The notes: generated by a model not told the origin, from the letters alone. Positions 23,302 through 34,184 are shown, counted from the stretch's first letter. The stretch: 64,000 bases of DNA from Stutzerimonas stutzeri (GCF_024448935.1 NZ_JAMOIE010000013.1:1-64000), one strand, 5' to 3'. Numbers and translations: made by a program.

Positions 23302-23670
23302 ATGAAGACCCTGTACCCACCGTTGATTTCAATAATGGCAACGGTAGCGACCACTGCAGCCATTGCTGCCCCGGTCGATCAGTCAGCCGCGCTGAAAGCC
23401 TTGCAGCGCACCAACGCCGTCCTGATCGACGTGCGCACCGAACTGGAGTTCGCCGAAGGTGCCCTACCCGGCGCGACACGTATCGAGACAGAGAATCTTG
23501 CTGGCCGCATCGCCGCGATTGCCTCGGACAAAGATGCTCCCGTAGTCCTCTACTGCCGTAGCGGCCGCCGAGCGTCAGCCGCGCAGGATCTGCTTCAGGA
23601 CCTGGGCTATAGCCAAGTGATCAACGCTGGCGGTTATCAGGAACTGATCGGGCTCGTGCCACTTCGCTGA
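23302..23670 (+). CDS. Exported rhodanese-domain protein
   Basis: The 122-residue protein has a signal peptide (residues 1 to about 25, ending Ala-Ala-Ile-Ala-Ala) and a single rhodanese domain with Leu-Ile-Asp-Val-Arg-Thr near residue 42 and the active-site loop Cys-Arg-Ser-Gly-Arg-Arg-Ala near 85. It probably handles sulfur or thiol groups in the periplasm. The ATG at 23302 follows a GAGGGAA ribosome site and was preferred to the ATG at 23290. Confidence 0.88.
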   Translation: MKTLYPPLISIMATVATTAAIAAPVDQSAALKALQRTNAVLIDVRTELEFAEGALPGATRIETENLAGRIAAIASDKDAPVVLYCRSGRRASAAQDLLQDLGYSQVINAGGYQELIGLVPLR

Positions 23671-23794
23671 GAGCGTGCCCGTCGCGCGCCCTTCCTCGTT
23701 TCGCTTATCGTGGGAACTAATGCGCTGCATTGGCTACTGAAAAAGGAGCCACTGCTTAAGCGCTTGGTCGCGCATACCCGGAGGAAACCACTTG

Positions 23795-24919
23795 ATGAAT
23801 TGGGACGTGGTGTTGGACGAAGGCCTTTGGGTCAACCTCGGCGTAATTGCTGGCATCACGATCGCCAGCTATCTCATCCTGCAGACCGTCCTGCGGATCA
23901 TCACCAACCGCCTTCGCAAGATGGCGAAGGGCTCCAGAAGCGGTTTCGTTGGCATTGCCGCGGAGATGCTCAGCCGCACCAGCCACATCCTGCTGATTGC
24001 CCTATCGCTACTGATCGCTCTGAAGGTCGTTGAGCTGCCAGCGCGGTGGGAAACGGCGATGTCCCACGGCTGGTTCATTGCGCTGGCGTTCCAGTTTGCA
24101 CTGTGGATGGATACGGCCGTTCGCCTGTGGATGGAAAGCCTGACTCACGTCGGCAAGACGCGAAACCCGGTCACCACGACGATCATCGGGATCATGATCC
24201 GGATTGTGATCTGGACGATGATGCTGCTCTCGATCCTGGCGAACCTCGGCGTCGACATCACGGCGATGGTCGCCAGTCTTGGCGTAGGCGGTATTGCCAT
24301 TGCTCTGGCAATACAGACGCTGCTCAGCGATATCTTCGCTTCGCTGTCGATCGGCGTCGACAAGCCCTTCGAGATCGGCGACTTCGTCGTCTTTGGTGCA
24401 GTCGCGGGGAACATCGAACACATCGGCCTTAAAACCACACGGATTCGCGCCCTCAGCGGCGAACAGGTCATCTGTGCCAATGCCGATCTGCTCAAGCAGA
24501 TCCTGCACAACTACAAGCGCATGAACACGCGCCGTATCGTGTTCAAGTTCGGCATTACCTACAACACGCCGTCGGACAAGGTGCGTGAAGTCTCGGCGCT
24601 GGTGAGGCGGATCGTTGATGGTGTGGAGAACGCGAATTTTGACCGGGCGCATTTCCTTGCCTTCGATGACAGCCAGCTGACGTTCGAAGTCGTGTACATC
24701 ATGCAGGTCTCGGACTACAACGCCTACATGGACGCCCAGCAGGAGATCAACCTGCAGTTGCTCGACGGCATCCGCGAAATGGGTGTGCAATTTGCTTTCC
24801 CGACCCGCAGTGTCGAGTTCATCGGCGGCAGTTTTCCAGAGCTGACTGTGGCCGGTGTTCCGCAGGAACAACCCGCCGCCAACCAGGAGTCACAGCGCTC
24901 GCTGTCAAACGGGGGGTGA
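23795..24919 (+). CDS. Small-conductance mechanosensitive channel (MscS family)
   Basis: This 374-residue protein has four hydrophobic segments in its first 190 residues, then the pore helix TM3 with Ala-Ser-Leu-Gly-Val-Gly-Gly-Ile-Ala-Ile-Ala-Leu-Ala and the beta domain (Val-Asp-Lys-Pro-Phe-Glu-Ile-Gly-Asp). A cytoplasmic vestibule follows. It releases solutes on hypo-osmotic shock. Start at 23795 after a GGAGGA ribosome site. It converges with acsA, 45 bp away, with no clear terminator visible between them. Confidence 0.93.
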   Translation: MNWDVVLDEGLWVNLGVIAGITIASYLILQTVLRIITNRLRKMAKGSRSGFVGIAAEMLSRTSHILLIALSLLIALKVVELPARWETAMSHGWFIALAFQFALWMDTAVRLWMESLTHVGKTRNPVTTTIIGIMIRIVIWTMMLLSILANLGVDITAMVASLGVGGIAIALAIQTLLSDIFASLSIGVDKPFEIGDFVVFGAVAGNIEHIGLKTTRIRALSGEQVICANADLLKQILHNYKRMNTRRIVFKFGITYNTPSDKVREVSALVRRIVDGVENANFDRAHFLAFDDSQLTFEVVYIMQVSDYNAYMDAQQEINLQLLDGIREMGVQFAFPTRSVEFIGGSFPELTVAGVPQEQPAANQESQRSLSNGG

Positions 24920-24964
24920 CGGTTGGCAGCGGTGACCGGCCGAGAGCCGAGAGCTGATCGCCGC

Positions 24965-26923
24965 TCAACTCATCGGCCGCATTTGCTTGTGGGTTTCGAT
25001 CAGCTGCGGCACCACGCCAGGATCAGCCAAGGTCGTAATATCCCCCAATGCGTCGTATTCACCTGTGGCGATCTTGCGCAGGATACGGCGCATGATCTTG
25101 CCTGAACGCGTCTTGGGCAAGCCTGGCGCCCATTGGATGACATCAGGCACCGCAATCGGCCCGATTTCCTTACGGACCCACTGTTGTAGTTCCTGGCGCA
25201 ACTGATCGGAGGGTTCCTCGCCCGCCAGCAGCGTCACGTAAACATAGATCCCCTGGCCCTTGAGCGGATGCGGCACACCCACCACCGCCGCTTCGGCCAC
25301 CTTGCAGTGGGCGACCATGGCGCTTTCGATTTCCGCCGTGCCCATGCGGTGCCCGGAAACGTTCAGCACGTCGTCCACCCGACCGGTGATCCAGTAGTAG
25401 CCGTCCTCGTCGCGACGGGCGCCATCGCCCGTGAAATACATGCCGCGAAAGGTCTTGAAGTAGGTATCGACGAAGCGATCGTGGTCTCGATAGAGGCTGC
25501 GCATCTGCCCAGGCCAGGAATCGAGGATGACCAGATTGCCCTCGGCTGCCCCTTCAAGCAGGTTGCCGAGGTTGTCCACCAGCCCAGGCACCACGCCGAA
25601 GAAGGGCCGAGTTGCGGAGCCTGGCTTCAGTGCGGTCGCGCCTGGCAACGGGCTGATCAGAATGCCGCCCGTCTCGGTTTGCCACCAGGTGTCGACAATC
25701 GGGCAACGCGATCTACCGACCGTCTCGTAATACCAATGCCAGGCCTCGGGGTTGATCGGTTCCCCCACAGTACCGAGCAAGCGCAGACTCGACCCATCAG
25801 CCCCCTCCATCGCAGCCGGGCCTTCGGCCATCATCGAACGAATCGCAGTCGGCGCGGTGTAGAGGATATTCACCCGATGCTTGTCGATGATCCTGGCGAT
25901 CCGCGTGACATCCGGATAGTTGGGTACACCTTCATAGATCAGGGTGGTGGCGCCATTGGCCAGCGGACCGTAGACGATGTAGCTGTGCCCGGTGATCCAC
26001 CCGACGTCGGCGGTACACCAATAGACCTCACCAGGGCGGTAATCGAATACCCGCTCGTGGGTCAGGGCCGCGTAGAGCAAATAACCACCGGAGGTATGCA
26101 GTACGCCCTTCGGCTTACCGGTGGAGCCCGAGGTGTACAGGATGAACAGGGGTTCTTCCGCGCCCATTTCCTTCGGCGCACAAACATCCCCAGCCACGCG
26201 CATCAGGTCCTCGTACCAAATGTCGCGATGCGGGTGCCAGCGGATGTCGCCACCAGTGCGCCGCACCACAATGATCTTCTGCACGCAGCGCGTCTGCGGA
26301 TTGGTCAACGCCTCATCCACATTGGCCTTCAACGGCACCTTTTTCCCACCACGGAGCCCCTCATCGGCCGTGATCACTACTTTGGAATTGCCGTCGATGA
26401 TTCTCCCGGCCAAGGCTTCCGGCGAGAAACCACCGAACACCACCGAGTGGATGGCGCCGATGCGCGCGCAAGCCAGCATCGCCACGGCCACCTCGGGAAC
26501 CATCGGCATGTAGAGCGTGACCACGTCGCCCCGATGCACGTCCTGTCCGCGCAACGCGTTGGCAAACTTGCTCACCTCCTGATGCAACTCGCGGTAGGTG
26601 ACTTCGCGGTGATCTGCCGGATCGTCGCCCTCCCAGATGATCGCAATCTCATCGCCCCGGGTTGCGAGATGGCGGTCCAGGCAATTGGCCGAAACGTTCA
26701 GGGTGCCGTCGGCGAACCATTTGATATCGACATGGTGGTCGTCAAAGGACGTCTGTTTGACGCGCGTAAACGGCTTGATCCAGTCGATGCGCTCGGCCTG
26801 CTCGCGCCAGAATCCGTCAGGATTGACCACCGACTGTTGATACATGGCTTTGTAGGTGGCTTCATCGGTCAACGACCGGGCCGCTACCTCTGGACTTACC
26901 GGATACAGGGACACAGCACTCAT
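24965..26923 (-). CDS. acsA: Acetyl-CoA synthetase
   Basis: The 652-residue protein has the usual length and all motifs: [11 protein letters not shown] (ATP-binding P-loop, near residue 264), Asp-Thr-Trp-Trp-Gln-Thr-Glu-Thr-Gly near 415, Tyr-Phe-Thr-Gly-Asp near 500, and Arg-Ser-Gly-Lys-Ile-Met-Arg-Arg near 609, whose Lys is the acetylation target that switches the enzyme off. It makes acetyl-CoA from acetate, ATP and CoA via acetyl-AMP. It stands alone on the minus strand, with DUF2254 diverging from it. Confidence 0.97.
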   Translation of the reverse strand: MSAVSLYPVSPEVAARSLTDEATYKAMYQQSVVNPDGFWREQAERIDWIKPFTRVKQTSFDDHHVDIKWFADGTLNVSANCLDRHLATRGDEIAIIWEGDDPADHREVTYRELHQEVSKFANALRGQDVHRGDVVTLYMPMVPEVAVAMLACARIGAIHSVVFGGFSPEALAGRIIDGNSKVVITADEGLRGGKKVPLKANVDEALTNPQTRCVQKIIVVRRTGGDIRWHPHRDIWYEDLMRVAGDVCAPKEMGAEEPLFILYTSGSTGKPKGVLHTSGGYLLYAALTHERVFDYRPGEVYWCTADVGWITGHSYIVYGPLANGATTLIYEGVPNYPDVTRIARIIDKHRVNILYTAPTAIRSMMAEGPAAMEGADGSSLRLLGTVGEPINPEAWHWYYETVGRSRCPIVDTWWQTETGGILISPLPGATALKPGSATRPFFGVVPGLVDNLGNLLEGAAEGNLVILDSWPGQMRSLYRDHDRFVDTYFKTFRGMYFTGDGARRDEDGYYWITGRVDDVLNVSGHRMGTAEIESAMVAHCKVAEAAVVGVPHPLKGQGIYVYVTLLAGEEPSDQLRQELQQWVRKEIGPIAVPDVIQWAPGLPKTRSGKIMRRILRKIATGEYDALGDITTLADPGVVPQLIETHKQMRPMS

Positions 26924-27175
26924 GGCGAATACCTCATTCGTCGGTCTTGTTATCGTCTCGAACCCTGCCCCACAGGCGAACCATATGAATCAAACCAAGC
27001 GCCTGAGCGACTTCACGTTCGAGTTACACGGGCCTCACAGCGTTCCCAACACATTAGCCGCCGCGGAACACATCGTTGCCTATAGAGCATAGACGCTTCG
27101 GCCAGGGCGTACTTGCTCGCGCCCCGCGGTCATATGCCTGCCAGGGCCAAACGCCCGTCACGCCAGGTCTCAGTC

Positions 27176-28516
27176 ATGTCTGCGCCAGCTAATATGTTCT
27201 TTCGTGTGGTCAAACGCATAACCGAAAGCATCGCCTTTTACCCGGTCCTGATTCCCGCCGCTTATGCGCTGCTGGCCGGGCTGGTCCTGGCGTTCGAATC
27301 GACCAGCCTTGCGCCCGTCCTGCGCGACAGGCTGCCACCCGGGCTGGTCGATGCAGACAACAGCCGGGAGATTCTAAGCACGCTCATTACCGGCATCATT
27401 TCCCTCACCGTCTTCAGCTTCTCCATGGTGATGGTCGTGCTCAACGGTGCCGCGGCGCGCCTGTCACCGCGGGTGCTGCCCGGCCTCGTTAGCGATCGGC
27501 GCAACCAGGTGATACTGGGCATCTACCTAGGCACCATTGTCTATTGCCTGATGATGATCGGCACGCTGAACGGCAAGGCTCCAGCAAGCGTGCCTGCCCT
27601 CGGGCTGCTGTTGGCGCTGGTGTTCGGCATGTTCTGCATGGCGCTATTCGTCGTATTCATCCGCTCGGTATCGCAATCGATTCAAGTCGATTGGATCCTT
27701 AGTCAGCTTTACGAAGGCGCATCGGCCAATCTGGACAAGCGGAAAAGGCGCATTGCCGACGTTGCCGGGCTTCCCGACGCCACCGACTGGTGGTGCCTGC
27801 CCGCCGCCCGACCGGGTTATCTTCGCGAGGTCAACGAACAGCGGCTGGGCAAGATATTGCGCACACGGAACTTGGCGGCCGTGATCCAGGTCGAACCGGG
27901 CTTTTTCCTGATCGAGGGTCATCCACTGATCAAGTTCAGCGAGCCGTTGAGCGAGCAAGATGCGGACGACGCACTCGACTGCTTCGATTTTCACGACAAC
28001 GAATTCGCCGGCGCCAACGTTTCTTACGGCATGCGGCAGATCTCGGAGATTGCGGTCAAAGCCATCAGCCCAGCGATCAACGATCCGGGCACGGCGATGC
28101 GGGCGATCAATCTGCTCGGAGTACTGTTGAAGCGGCTCGGCGGCGTGCCGCCTTATGACATTGGCTGCGTCGACCACCAACCGCGCCTCTTCTATCCGCA
28201 AATGGGCATGCAGCGCATCCTGCAGACCGTGATCGCCCCGATCCGCATCTATGGTGGCCACGACCCGCAGGTCTTGATCACGCTGTTGCAATGCCTGAAG
28301 AACGCCCTGCATGGCAGCCCGGGAGAAGCGCAGCTGGAGGCACTTCACGAGGAGATCCGCGCCGTGCGTGGTGTCGCCGATGCCAAGGTGGAGAGCCCAC
28401 GCGACCGTCGCGCGATAAACGAGGTGCTCGAGCGCTTCGCGCAATTCCAGAGCACCCAGGCTGCCGTAACGCTTCTGCCAATCGAGCCGGAGGATCGGGT
28501 CCAAGGCCAAAGGTGA
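27176..28516 (+). CDS. DUF2254 inner-membrane protein
   Basis: This protein of about 446 residues has four transmembrane segments in the first 190 residues (Tyr-Pro-Val-Leu-Ile-Pro-Ala-Ala-Tyr near the start; Gly-Ile-Ile-Ser-Leu-Thr-Val-Phe-Ser-Phe-Ser-Met near residue 80), then a soluble domain containing Ala-Ile-Ser-Pro-Ala-Ile-Asn-Asp-Pro-Gly-Thr-Ala, the family hallmark. Function is not established for this family. The start is uncertain: 27176 gives the membrane segment near the N-terminus, while ATGs at 27134 and 27113 exist upstream. Confidence 0.85.
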   Translation: MSAPANMFFRVVKRITESIAFYPVLIPAAYALLAGLVLAFESTSLAPVLRDRLPPGLVDADNSREILSTLITGIISLTVFSFSMVMVVLNGAAARLSPRVLPGLVSDRRNQVILGIYLGTIVYCLMMIGTLNGKAPASVPALGLLLALVFGMFCMALFVVFIRSVSQSIQVDWILSQLYEGASANLDKRKRRIADVAGLPDATDWWCLPAARPGYLREVNEQRLGKILRTRNLAAVIQVEPGFFLIEGHPLIKFSEPLSEQDADDALDCFDFHDNEFAGANVSYGMRQISEIAVKAISPAINDPGTAMRAINLLGVLLKRLGGVPPYDIGCVDHQPRLFYPQMGMQRILQTVIAPIRIYGGHDPQVLITLLQCLKNALHGSPGEAQLEALHEEIRAVRGVADAKVESPRDRRAINEVLERFAQFQSTQAAVTLLPIEPEDRVQGQR

Positions 28517-28737
28517 GTTCAGCCTGCTGGGCGGCGGGTCGCACCACCCACCAGGCAGTGCGAGGGGCTTATCGCTTGAAATGGAAGGCCCGCGCTTTCT
28601 CGCTCCCGCCGCAGCTGACGGACGGTGTCGTAACCGTGTTCCCGCGCGAAGCATGGGCACAATCGGTTGCGCCTGGGCAGGGCCGGCGTGGACTTACTCC
28701 GCCTGGTTCGCCGCCTCGGCCGCTTTGATCAGATCGG

Positions 28738-29440
28738 CACCCCTTCACCGCGCCCGAGGCCATCCCCAATCTGCGCGATGCCGAAGAGGGGATGGGCGGC
28801 ATCCGCCGCATCCCCGGCGTGGCGTACACCGTGCTGGTGCCGAACGTGAAGGGCTGCGAGCGGGCGCTGGCCTGCGGCGTCGACGAGATCAACCTGGTGA
28901 TGTCGGCCAGCGCCACCCACGGCCTGCGAACCTGCGCATGACGCCCGCGGCAGCGACCTGTTCATCAACGCCTCGCTGTCGACCACCTTCGGCTGCCCCT
29001 TCGAAGGCGAGGTGCCGGTGGCACGCGTGCCGAACTGGTTCAGCGCCTGCTCGACCTCGGCCTGCAGGGCGTGGCCCTCTGCGACACCACCGGCATGGCG
29101 GACCCGGCACAGGTCGGGCGCCCCTGTCGCGAGGTGCTCGAGCGCCATCGGCAGGCCGTGTTCACCCGCGCATTTCCACGATACCCGCGGCATGGGCCTG
29201 GCCAACGCGCTGGCCGCGTTGAACGCCGGCATCGACCGCTTCGACGCCTCGCTCGGCGGCCTCGGCGGCTGCCCCTACGCATCGGGTGCCAGCGGCAACA
29301 TCTGCATCGAGGACCTGGTGCATATGTTCCAGCACATGGGGCGCGACACGGGGGTCGACCTGGATCGCCTGCTCGCCTGAGCGGCCCGCCTGCCGGCGCT
29401 GATCGGCCACGACGTGCCGGGTACCATCCTCAAGGCCGAC
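28738..29440 (+). pseudogene. Hydroxymethylglutaryl-CoA-lyase-like pseudogene
   Basis: Pieces of one HMGL-like lyase occur in order but in alternating frames: a stretch with Leu-Val-Pro-Asn-Val-Lys-Gly (about 28750-28925), Ser-Thr-Thr-Phe-Gly-Cys-Pro-Phe-Glu-Gly-Glu (about 28975-29025), Leu-Cys-Asp-Thr-Thr-Gly-Met (about 29075-29100), and His-Phe-His-Asp-Thr-Arg-Gly-Met through Gly-Gly-Cys-Pro-Tyr-Ala (29168-29285). At least three frameshifts, a missing or scrambled N-terminus and an in-frame stop at 29378-29380 are seen. The family cleaves HMG-CoA or related acyl-CoAs. It cannot be functional as written. Lyase genes like this often follow CaiB/BaiF CoA-transferase genes. Confidence 0.85.
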
Positions 29441-29935
29441 AAGGCCGACCGTCGCTATCCGAAGCAGAAGTGGATCGACACCAGGCCGGCCCGAACCGAC
29501 CCGCAACACAGCCCTGACCTCTCGCGCCGGCAACGAGGCGACCCGTCTATAATGCCCGTTTGGAGTGCATGCATAGCGACCAAAGCAGTGCGGCGCTCGA
29601 ATATCGGTCACGCTCGTTCAAGGATCGCCAGGTGCCCATGGCAGCTCTGCAAGCAGGGCTCAAGGTTACTAACTGAAGTCGACGTCCGTCCGCACTCTGC
29701 CCATCCCTGCTGCAAGCCTCGTCAGCCGGGCGGTCCGAACTGCCTGTGCTACGTCACATGAAGACCACCAATCATGCCTCGGAAATATTTTTTGGCCGCA
29801 CCTGATTTCTGGCACAGATATCTCATACACATCGGACTTCAGCTACACCTCACCGAGCCTAAGCCGTCTATCAACGGCAGTGCCCGGGCGAAGATACGCA
29901 GCGCCAAAAGCGTTGCCCACGTTTGAGGAGCAAAA
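29441..29935. other. Gap between lyase pseudogene and tldD-like gene
   Basis: About 500 bp without a supported gene. The end of the pseudogene frame runs on without features. A GAGGAG ribosome site directly before 29936 serves the next gene. I could not identify a convincing promoter. Confidence 0.5.
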
Positions 29936-31381
29936 ATGTTCGATGCGTTCGAATCTCTGAAGGCGCGCGTCAGCGCCCTTCGCAGCGAAGCGGATTTCTG
30001 GTCGCTGCGTCACGTCAAAAGCCAGACCGTCAATCTCGGCGTCACCAAGTCAACACCCCTCCCCTTGCAGACCGTCTTCGACGAAGGCGTCATGCTCACC
30101 GCGCAGGTCGGCGGTTTCGAAGCCTACGCGGCCACTTCCGACCTCAGTTCGGAAGGCCTTCAACGAACATTGGCGCAAGCTGAACGGCTCGCCAACGCCG
30201 CCGCAACCCATGCCCTGTCTTTCCCTGCCCAAATACGGAGCCGTGACGGCGAGCAGGCCGACTACATATCACTTGCCCACGACGAGGCTTTTCCACCGGT
30301 CAACCAGTGCCTGGAAATGCTGCTCGAGGAGTGCAACGCGGTACCGTCGGACGCAAGGATCGTCAATCGAGAAGCTTGTCTGAGCTGGGAAAATCGCGAG
30401 CAGCTGTTTTTCGACAGTGTCGGTTCGCAGCTAAGATTTGCTCAGCGCTTCGTCTACCCGGACATGCGGATTACCGCATACGACGGGCACGACAGCCAAA
30501 TTCGCAGCCTCAGCGGCGGACATTTCGGCCAGCAGGGCGGCATCAGTGTGCTGGGCAACAGCGGATTTTTCGGCTCCGGTCCACGGCTGGCGGACGAGGC
30601 ATTGCAACTGCTGATGGCACCGAACGCACCGAGTGGCCGGCGCCACCTGTTGCTGATGCCCGACCAGATGATCCTGCAGATTCACGAATCCATTGGTCAT
30701 CCGCTGGAAATGGACCGCATTCTCGGCGACGAGCGCAACTATGCCGGCACCAGCTTCGTGAAACTGGAGGATTTCGGTCACTACCGCTATGGCTCGCCCC
30801 TGCTGAACGTCAGCTTCGATCCGCGTGTTCCGGAAGAATTGGCGAGCTACTCGCACGATGATGAAGGGACGCCGGCCGAAACAGCGTTGCTGATCGAAGG
30901 CGGCATTCTCAAGCGCCCGCTCGGCAGCTCACTTTCCACCCGCCGCAGCGGCGTCGAAGGCGTAGCCAACAGCCGTGCCTGCAGCTGGAACCGGCCCGCC
31001 ATCGACCGGATGGCCAACCTCAACGTTGAACCCGGCGACCAAGGCCTGGAGCAGCTGATCGCGGGGATCCAGGACGGAATCCTCATGGCAGCGAATCGAT
31101 CATGGTCGATCGACGATGCGCGCAACAAATTCCAGTTCGGTTGTGAATGGGGCCAGCTGATCGAGAACGGCGAACTGCGTGGGGTGGTCAAGAACCCGAA
31201 CTATCGGGGTATCTCTTCGCAGTTCTGGCGCAATCTGGTTGCCGTCGGCAATCGCTCCACACGCCAGGTGCTGGGTACCGCAAACTGTGGCAAAGGAGAG
31301 CCGAACCAGGCCGTCCGGGTAGGGCACGCCTCGCCCGCCTGTGTATTCGCCGACATCGACATCTTTGGAGGCGCCCAATGA
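29936..31381 (+). CDS. TldD-family metalloprotease
   Basis: The 481-residue protein has the TldD/PmbA fold and the zinc motif His-Glu-Ser-Ile-Gly-His (HExxxH) at about residue 258, followed by Pro-Leu-Glu-Met-Asp. The partner gene for the non-catalytic subunit follows with an ATGA overlap. E. coli TldD/TldE degrade unfolded peptides and mature microcin B17 (established knowledge). This is a paralog-type pair in a cluster with a TonB system and a peptide importer, so it probably processes the imported substrate (inference). Whether the canonical tldD/pmbA pair also exists cannot be told from this window. Confidence 0.9.
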   Translation: MFDAFESLKARVSALRSEADFWSLRHVKSQTVNLGVTKSTPLPLQTVFDEGVMLTAQVGGFEAYAATSDLSSEGLQRTLAQAERLANAAATHALSFPAQIRSRDGEQADYISLAHDEAFPPVNQCLEMLLEECNAVPSDARIVNREACLSWENREQLFFDSVGSQLRFAQRFVYPDMRITAYDGHDSQIRSLSGGHFGQQGGISVLGNSGFFGSGPRLADEALQLLMAPNAPSGRRHLLLMPDQMILQIHESIGHPLEMDRILGDERNYAGTSFVKLEDFGHYRYGSPLLNVSFDPRVPEELASYSHDDEGTPAETALLIEGGILKRPLGSSLSTRRSGVEGVANSRACSWNRPAIDRMANLNVEPGDQGLEQLIAGIQDGILMAANRSWSIDDARNKFQFGCEWGQLIENGELRGVVKNPNYRGISSQFWRNLVAVGNRSTRQVLGTANCGKGEPNQAVRVGHASPACVFADIDIFGGAQ

Positions 31382-32724
31382 TCGCGCTATCGAACACCAC
31401 GCTGGCACGGGAGCACTTCCAGGGCATTCGCGAAACCTTGCGGCACCTGCTTTCGAGCAGCGAACACTTCAGCCTCTGGTACGTTGCCGAGGCATCGGAT
31501 TTCGTGCGATTCAATCACGGCCGGGTCCGGCAGGCGGGTCAGGTCGGCCAGATCGAGGCCACCCTTTCGTTGGCCAACGACGGTCGGCACGCAAATGTAC
31601 GATTGACGCTCCAGGGCGACTTGCTCCAGGACAAACCCAAGATAACGACCGCCGTTACCCGATTGCGAAGCATCATCGGTGGACTGCAGCCAGACCCTTA
31701 CCTGCAGCTCAACAGCCATGGCTGGACCAACGAGTCCTCCAGCCTCCAACCGCTGCTGGAGCCCGGACAGGCTATCGATCAGATCGCCGCGGTCGTGGCG
31801 GGACGCGATCTGGTCGGGTTTTATGCCAGCGGACCGATCTATTACGGGTATGCCGACTCTGCCGATGCCTTCGGCTGGCATGCGGTCAGCCAGTCGACGT
31901 TTGAATGGAGCCTGTTCGATACCGCCGGACGAGCCGTGCGGGCCGAGGTAACAGGCCCCACCTGGGACCCCGCCGCATTCGAGACGCGCATGCAGCAGGC
32001 CGATCGCCATCTGCAAATGCTGGGCAAGCCGGTGCGCGTACTGCAACCGGGTGCCTATCGTGCCTACCTGGCACCTGCCGCCCTGGGCGAACTCCTGGGG
32101 TTGATCAGCAGGAGCGCGTTTTCCGCTAACGCCTTGCGAACTGCGAGCAGTCCACTGCAACAACTGTTCGTCGGGCAGCGATCGTTGAGCCCTCGGATGG
32201 GGTTGAGCGAACAGGTCAGCGGTTCGTTGTCGCCGGCATTCACTTGCGACGGGCGAATTCGCGACGATCTCCGCCTGATCGAGCACGGCAAGCTCGTCGG
32301 CGAGCTGGTCAGCGCACGCAGTGCCCGCGAATACGGCCTCATTGAAAACGGTAGCGAGCCGCGAGAAGTTCCCCGTTCGCTTTCCATGGATGCCGGCACC
32401 GTCAAGACCGGACAGGTGTTGACCGAGCTCGACACCGGCCTGTACATCGGCAACCTGTGGTACGTGAATCACTCCGACCTCTCCTCCGCCCGGCTCACGG
32501 GCATGACTCGCTATGCCACCTTCTGGGTCGAACAGGGGCGAATCGTGGCGCCCGTCGACACCATGCGCTTTGATGACAGCCTCTATCACTTTCTCGGCCA
32601 GCACCTACTGGGGCTGACCGAGGCGCGCGAGCTCCTTCCCAGCAATTCGACCTACGGGCGACGTAGCACCGAGTCGATGCTACTGCCCGGAGCGCTGACA
32701 GACCGGTTCGTCCTGACGCTCTGA
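31378..32724 (+). CDS. TldE/PmbA-like partner subunit
   Basis: The 448-residue protein is related to PmbA/TldE and lacks the HExxxH motif, as expected for the subunit that shapes the substrate tunnel. It shows the Phe-Val-Arg-Phe-Asn-His-Gly-Arg-Val-Arg-Gln-Ala-Gly segment typical of the N-terminal domain and ends Leu-Thr-Asp-Arg-Phe-Val-Leu-Thr-Leu. Start codon overlaps the tldD-like stop (ATGA), so the pair is probably made in equal amounts. Confidence 0.85.
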   Translation: MIALSNTTLAREHFQGIRETLRHLLSSSEHFSLWYVAEASDFVRFNHGRVRQAGQVGQIEATLSLANDGRHANVRLTLQGDLLQDKPKITTAVTRLRSIIGGLQPDPYLQLNSHGWTNESSSLQPLLEPGQAIDQIAAVVAGRDLVGFYASGPIYYGYADSADAFGWHAVSQSTFEWSLFDTAGRAVRAEVTGPTWDPAAFETRMQQADRHLQMLGKPVRVLQPGAYRAYLAPAALGELLGLISRSAFSANALRTASSPLQQLFVGQRSLSPRMGLSEQVSGSLSPAFTCDGRIRDDLRLIEHGKLVGELVSARSAREYGLIENGSEPREVPRSLSMDAGTVKTGQVLTELDTGLYIGNLWYVNHSDLSSARLTGMTRYATFWVEQGRIVAPVDTMRFDDSLYHFLGQHLLGLTEARELLPSNSTYGRRSTESMLLPGALTDRFVLTL

Positions 32725-33307
32725 CGTTGCCGAACAAACATGATCTCCAATTAGCATGTACTAACCCTGGGCAATCGAAGCGGACGGGGTGCATCTCCCC
32801 CTTCTCAGTCAGCGAGAGCTTGCGCCAAAGTTATGTAAAAAGTGATCGCCATTACCCCAAAAGAGTAACTAGCAGCGGAGCGAGCTGGTTAACATACATA
32901 ATTAAAAAGATCCGTTAATCGCATAAAGCACCATTATCGCTCACCGACATGACACCATGATCAATTTTTGCGCAAAGGTGCTTTACCAATTAATCTTTAA
33001 ACGGAATCAAGGATCCTGCAATGACCGAACCGAGAATGTAACAAGCTGATTTTGTTGGTAAACGTACCTATAAATATCACGTAAGAAAATGGCATAAGGA
33101 TTGCTTAGTTCGAAACGTCGTGTTTTGCAAATATTAATGCCATAACATCTGACATATCGATTTCAAACTGCATTCTGAGTTCAGCTTATATGGTCTATTG
33201 GGATTCCACCTGTAACCAGTATCGATTAGCCGCCGCGATCGGCGACTCAACCAGATCGGCCCGTGAGCCAAACGGCATTCCTTTTCCAAAAAAGGGGAGA
33301 GCCCTCA
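32725..33307. other. AT-rich gap upstream of tonB
   Basis: About 580 bp without a supported gene and visibly more AT-rich than the surroundings. It probably holds the promoter of the tonB-exbBD-receptor-yej genes. I looked for a Fur box (GATAAT-like repeats) and found no clear one, which argues against, but does not exclude, iron control. Confidence 0.5.
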
Positions 33308-34141
33308 ATGCGTAATGCAGTATTCAACAGTTTCAACATCAAGGGAGAGATACTGTCGACGCCTACTCATTCCAAATTCCGGCTCAATGAATCGTCACCG
33401 GCCATTCTCAACAAACGCAACATATGTCTGCTGGTTGGTGTCTCGCTAATCCTGCACGCTGGTGTCGCCTGGTTTCTGCTATCGGACCAACCGATCGAGG
33501 TACAGCCGCCGAAAGTGCCCGAGATGGTCATCGAGCTGAGCAGTCCCACGCCGCCAGCGCCCGACCCATCCGCACCGGAGCCACCTGCGCTTCCCGAGCC
33601 GCCACCTCCGCTTCCCGAGCCGCCGCCACCGGAGCCCGAGCCGGAACCCGAGCCCGAGCCGGAACCCGAACCTCCCGTACAGGAGGAGGCGGTCAAACCG
33701 CCTCCGAAGCCTGAGCCGCCGAAACCGAAACCGAAGCCGGCGGTTCCCAAGCTGGTATCCAAACCTGCGCCCAAGCCGGAGCCAAAAACGCAGCCCAAGC
33801 CACAGCCCGCGCCTGCTCCGCAACCGGCACCACCGGCACCACCGGCACCGCCCAGGGAAACGCCGGCGGTCTCGGGGCTGGCGAGCCTGGGCAACCCGCC
33901 GCCGGAATACCCATCACTGGCGCTGCGCAGGGGTTGGGAGGGAAGCGTAACGCTGCGCATCCGGGTACTGCCCAACGGCCGCGCGGGCAGCGTTGAGGTG
34001 ACCAAATCCAGCGGCCGCAAGCAGCTCGACGAGGCTGCTGTGGCAACGGTCAAGGGGTGGAAATTCGTCCCGGCCAAGCGCGGCGATGTTGCCATCGAAG
34101 GCTTCGCCACCCAGACGATTGATTTCAAGTTGCCGCAATAA
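33308..34141 (+). CDS. tonB: TonB energy-transducing protein
   Basis: The 277-residue protein has a cytoplasmic N-terminus of about 35 residues, one membrane anchor (about 38-58), a long Pro/Glu then Pro/Lys spacer (about 75-190) that spans the periplasm, and a C-terminal TonB domain with Tyr-Pro-Ser-Leu-Ala-Leu-Arg-Arg-Gly-Trp-Glu-Gly-Ser-Val near residue 205. It transmits the ExbBD proton-motive energy to outer membrane receptors. The ATG at 33308 follows a GGGGAGAG ribosome site and was preferred to 33263. It heads a dedicated tonB-exbB-exbD set. Confidence 0.95.
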   Translation: MRNAVFNSFNIKGEILSTPTHSKFRLNESSPAILNKRNICLLVGVSLILHAGVAWFLLSDQPIEVQPPKVPEMVIELSSPTPPAPDPSAPEPPALPEPPPPLPEPPPPEPEPEPEPEPEPEPPVQEEAVKPPPKPEPPKPKPKPAVPKLVSKPAPKPEPKTQPKPQPAPAPQPAPPAPPAPPRETPAVSGLASLGNPPPEYPSLALRRGWEGSVTLRIRVLPNGRAGSVEVTKSSGRKQLDEAAVATVKGWKFVPAKRGDVAIEGFATQTIDFKLPQ

Positions 34142-34184
34142 GGCGGGCAACCTCATTTGCTTAACTTAACGAGAGGGATACATC

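Noticed and set aside
25268-27085. Plus-strand open frame (605 codons) opposite acsA
   Set aside because: It is antisense to acetyl-CoA synthetase with no domain of its own.
32725-33307. Fur box upstream of tonB
   Set aside because: Short GATAAT-like or ATTATC-like pieces occur, but no array of three hexamers or a 19-bp palindrome.
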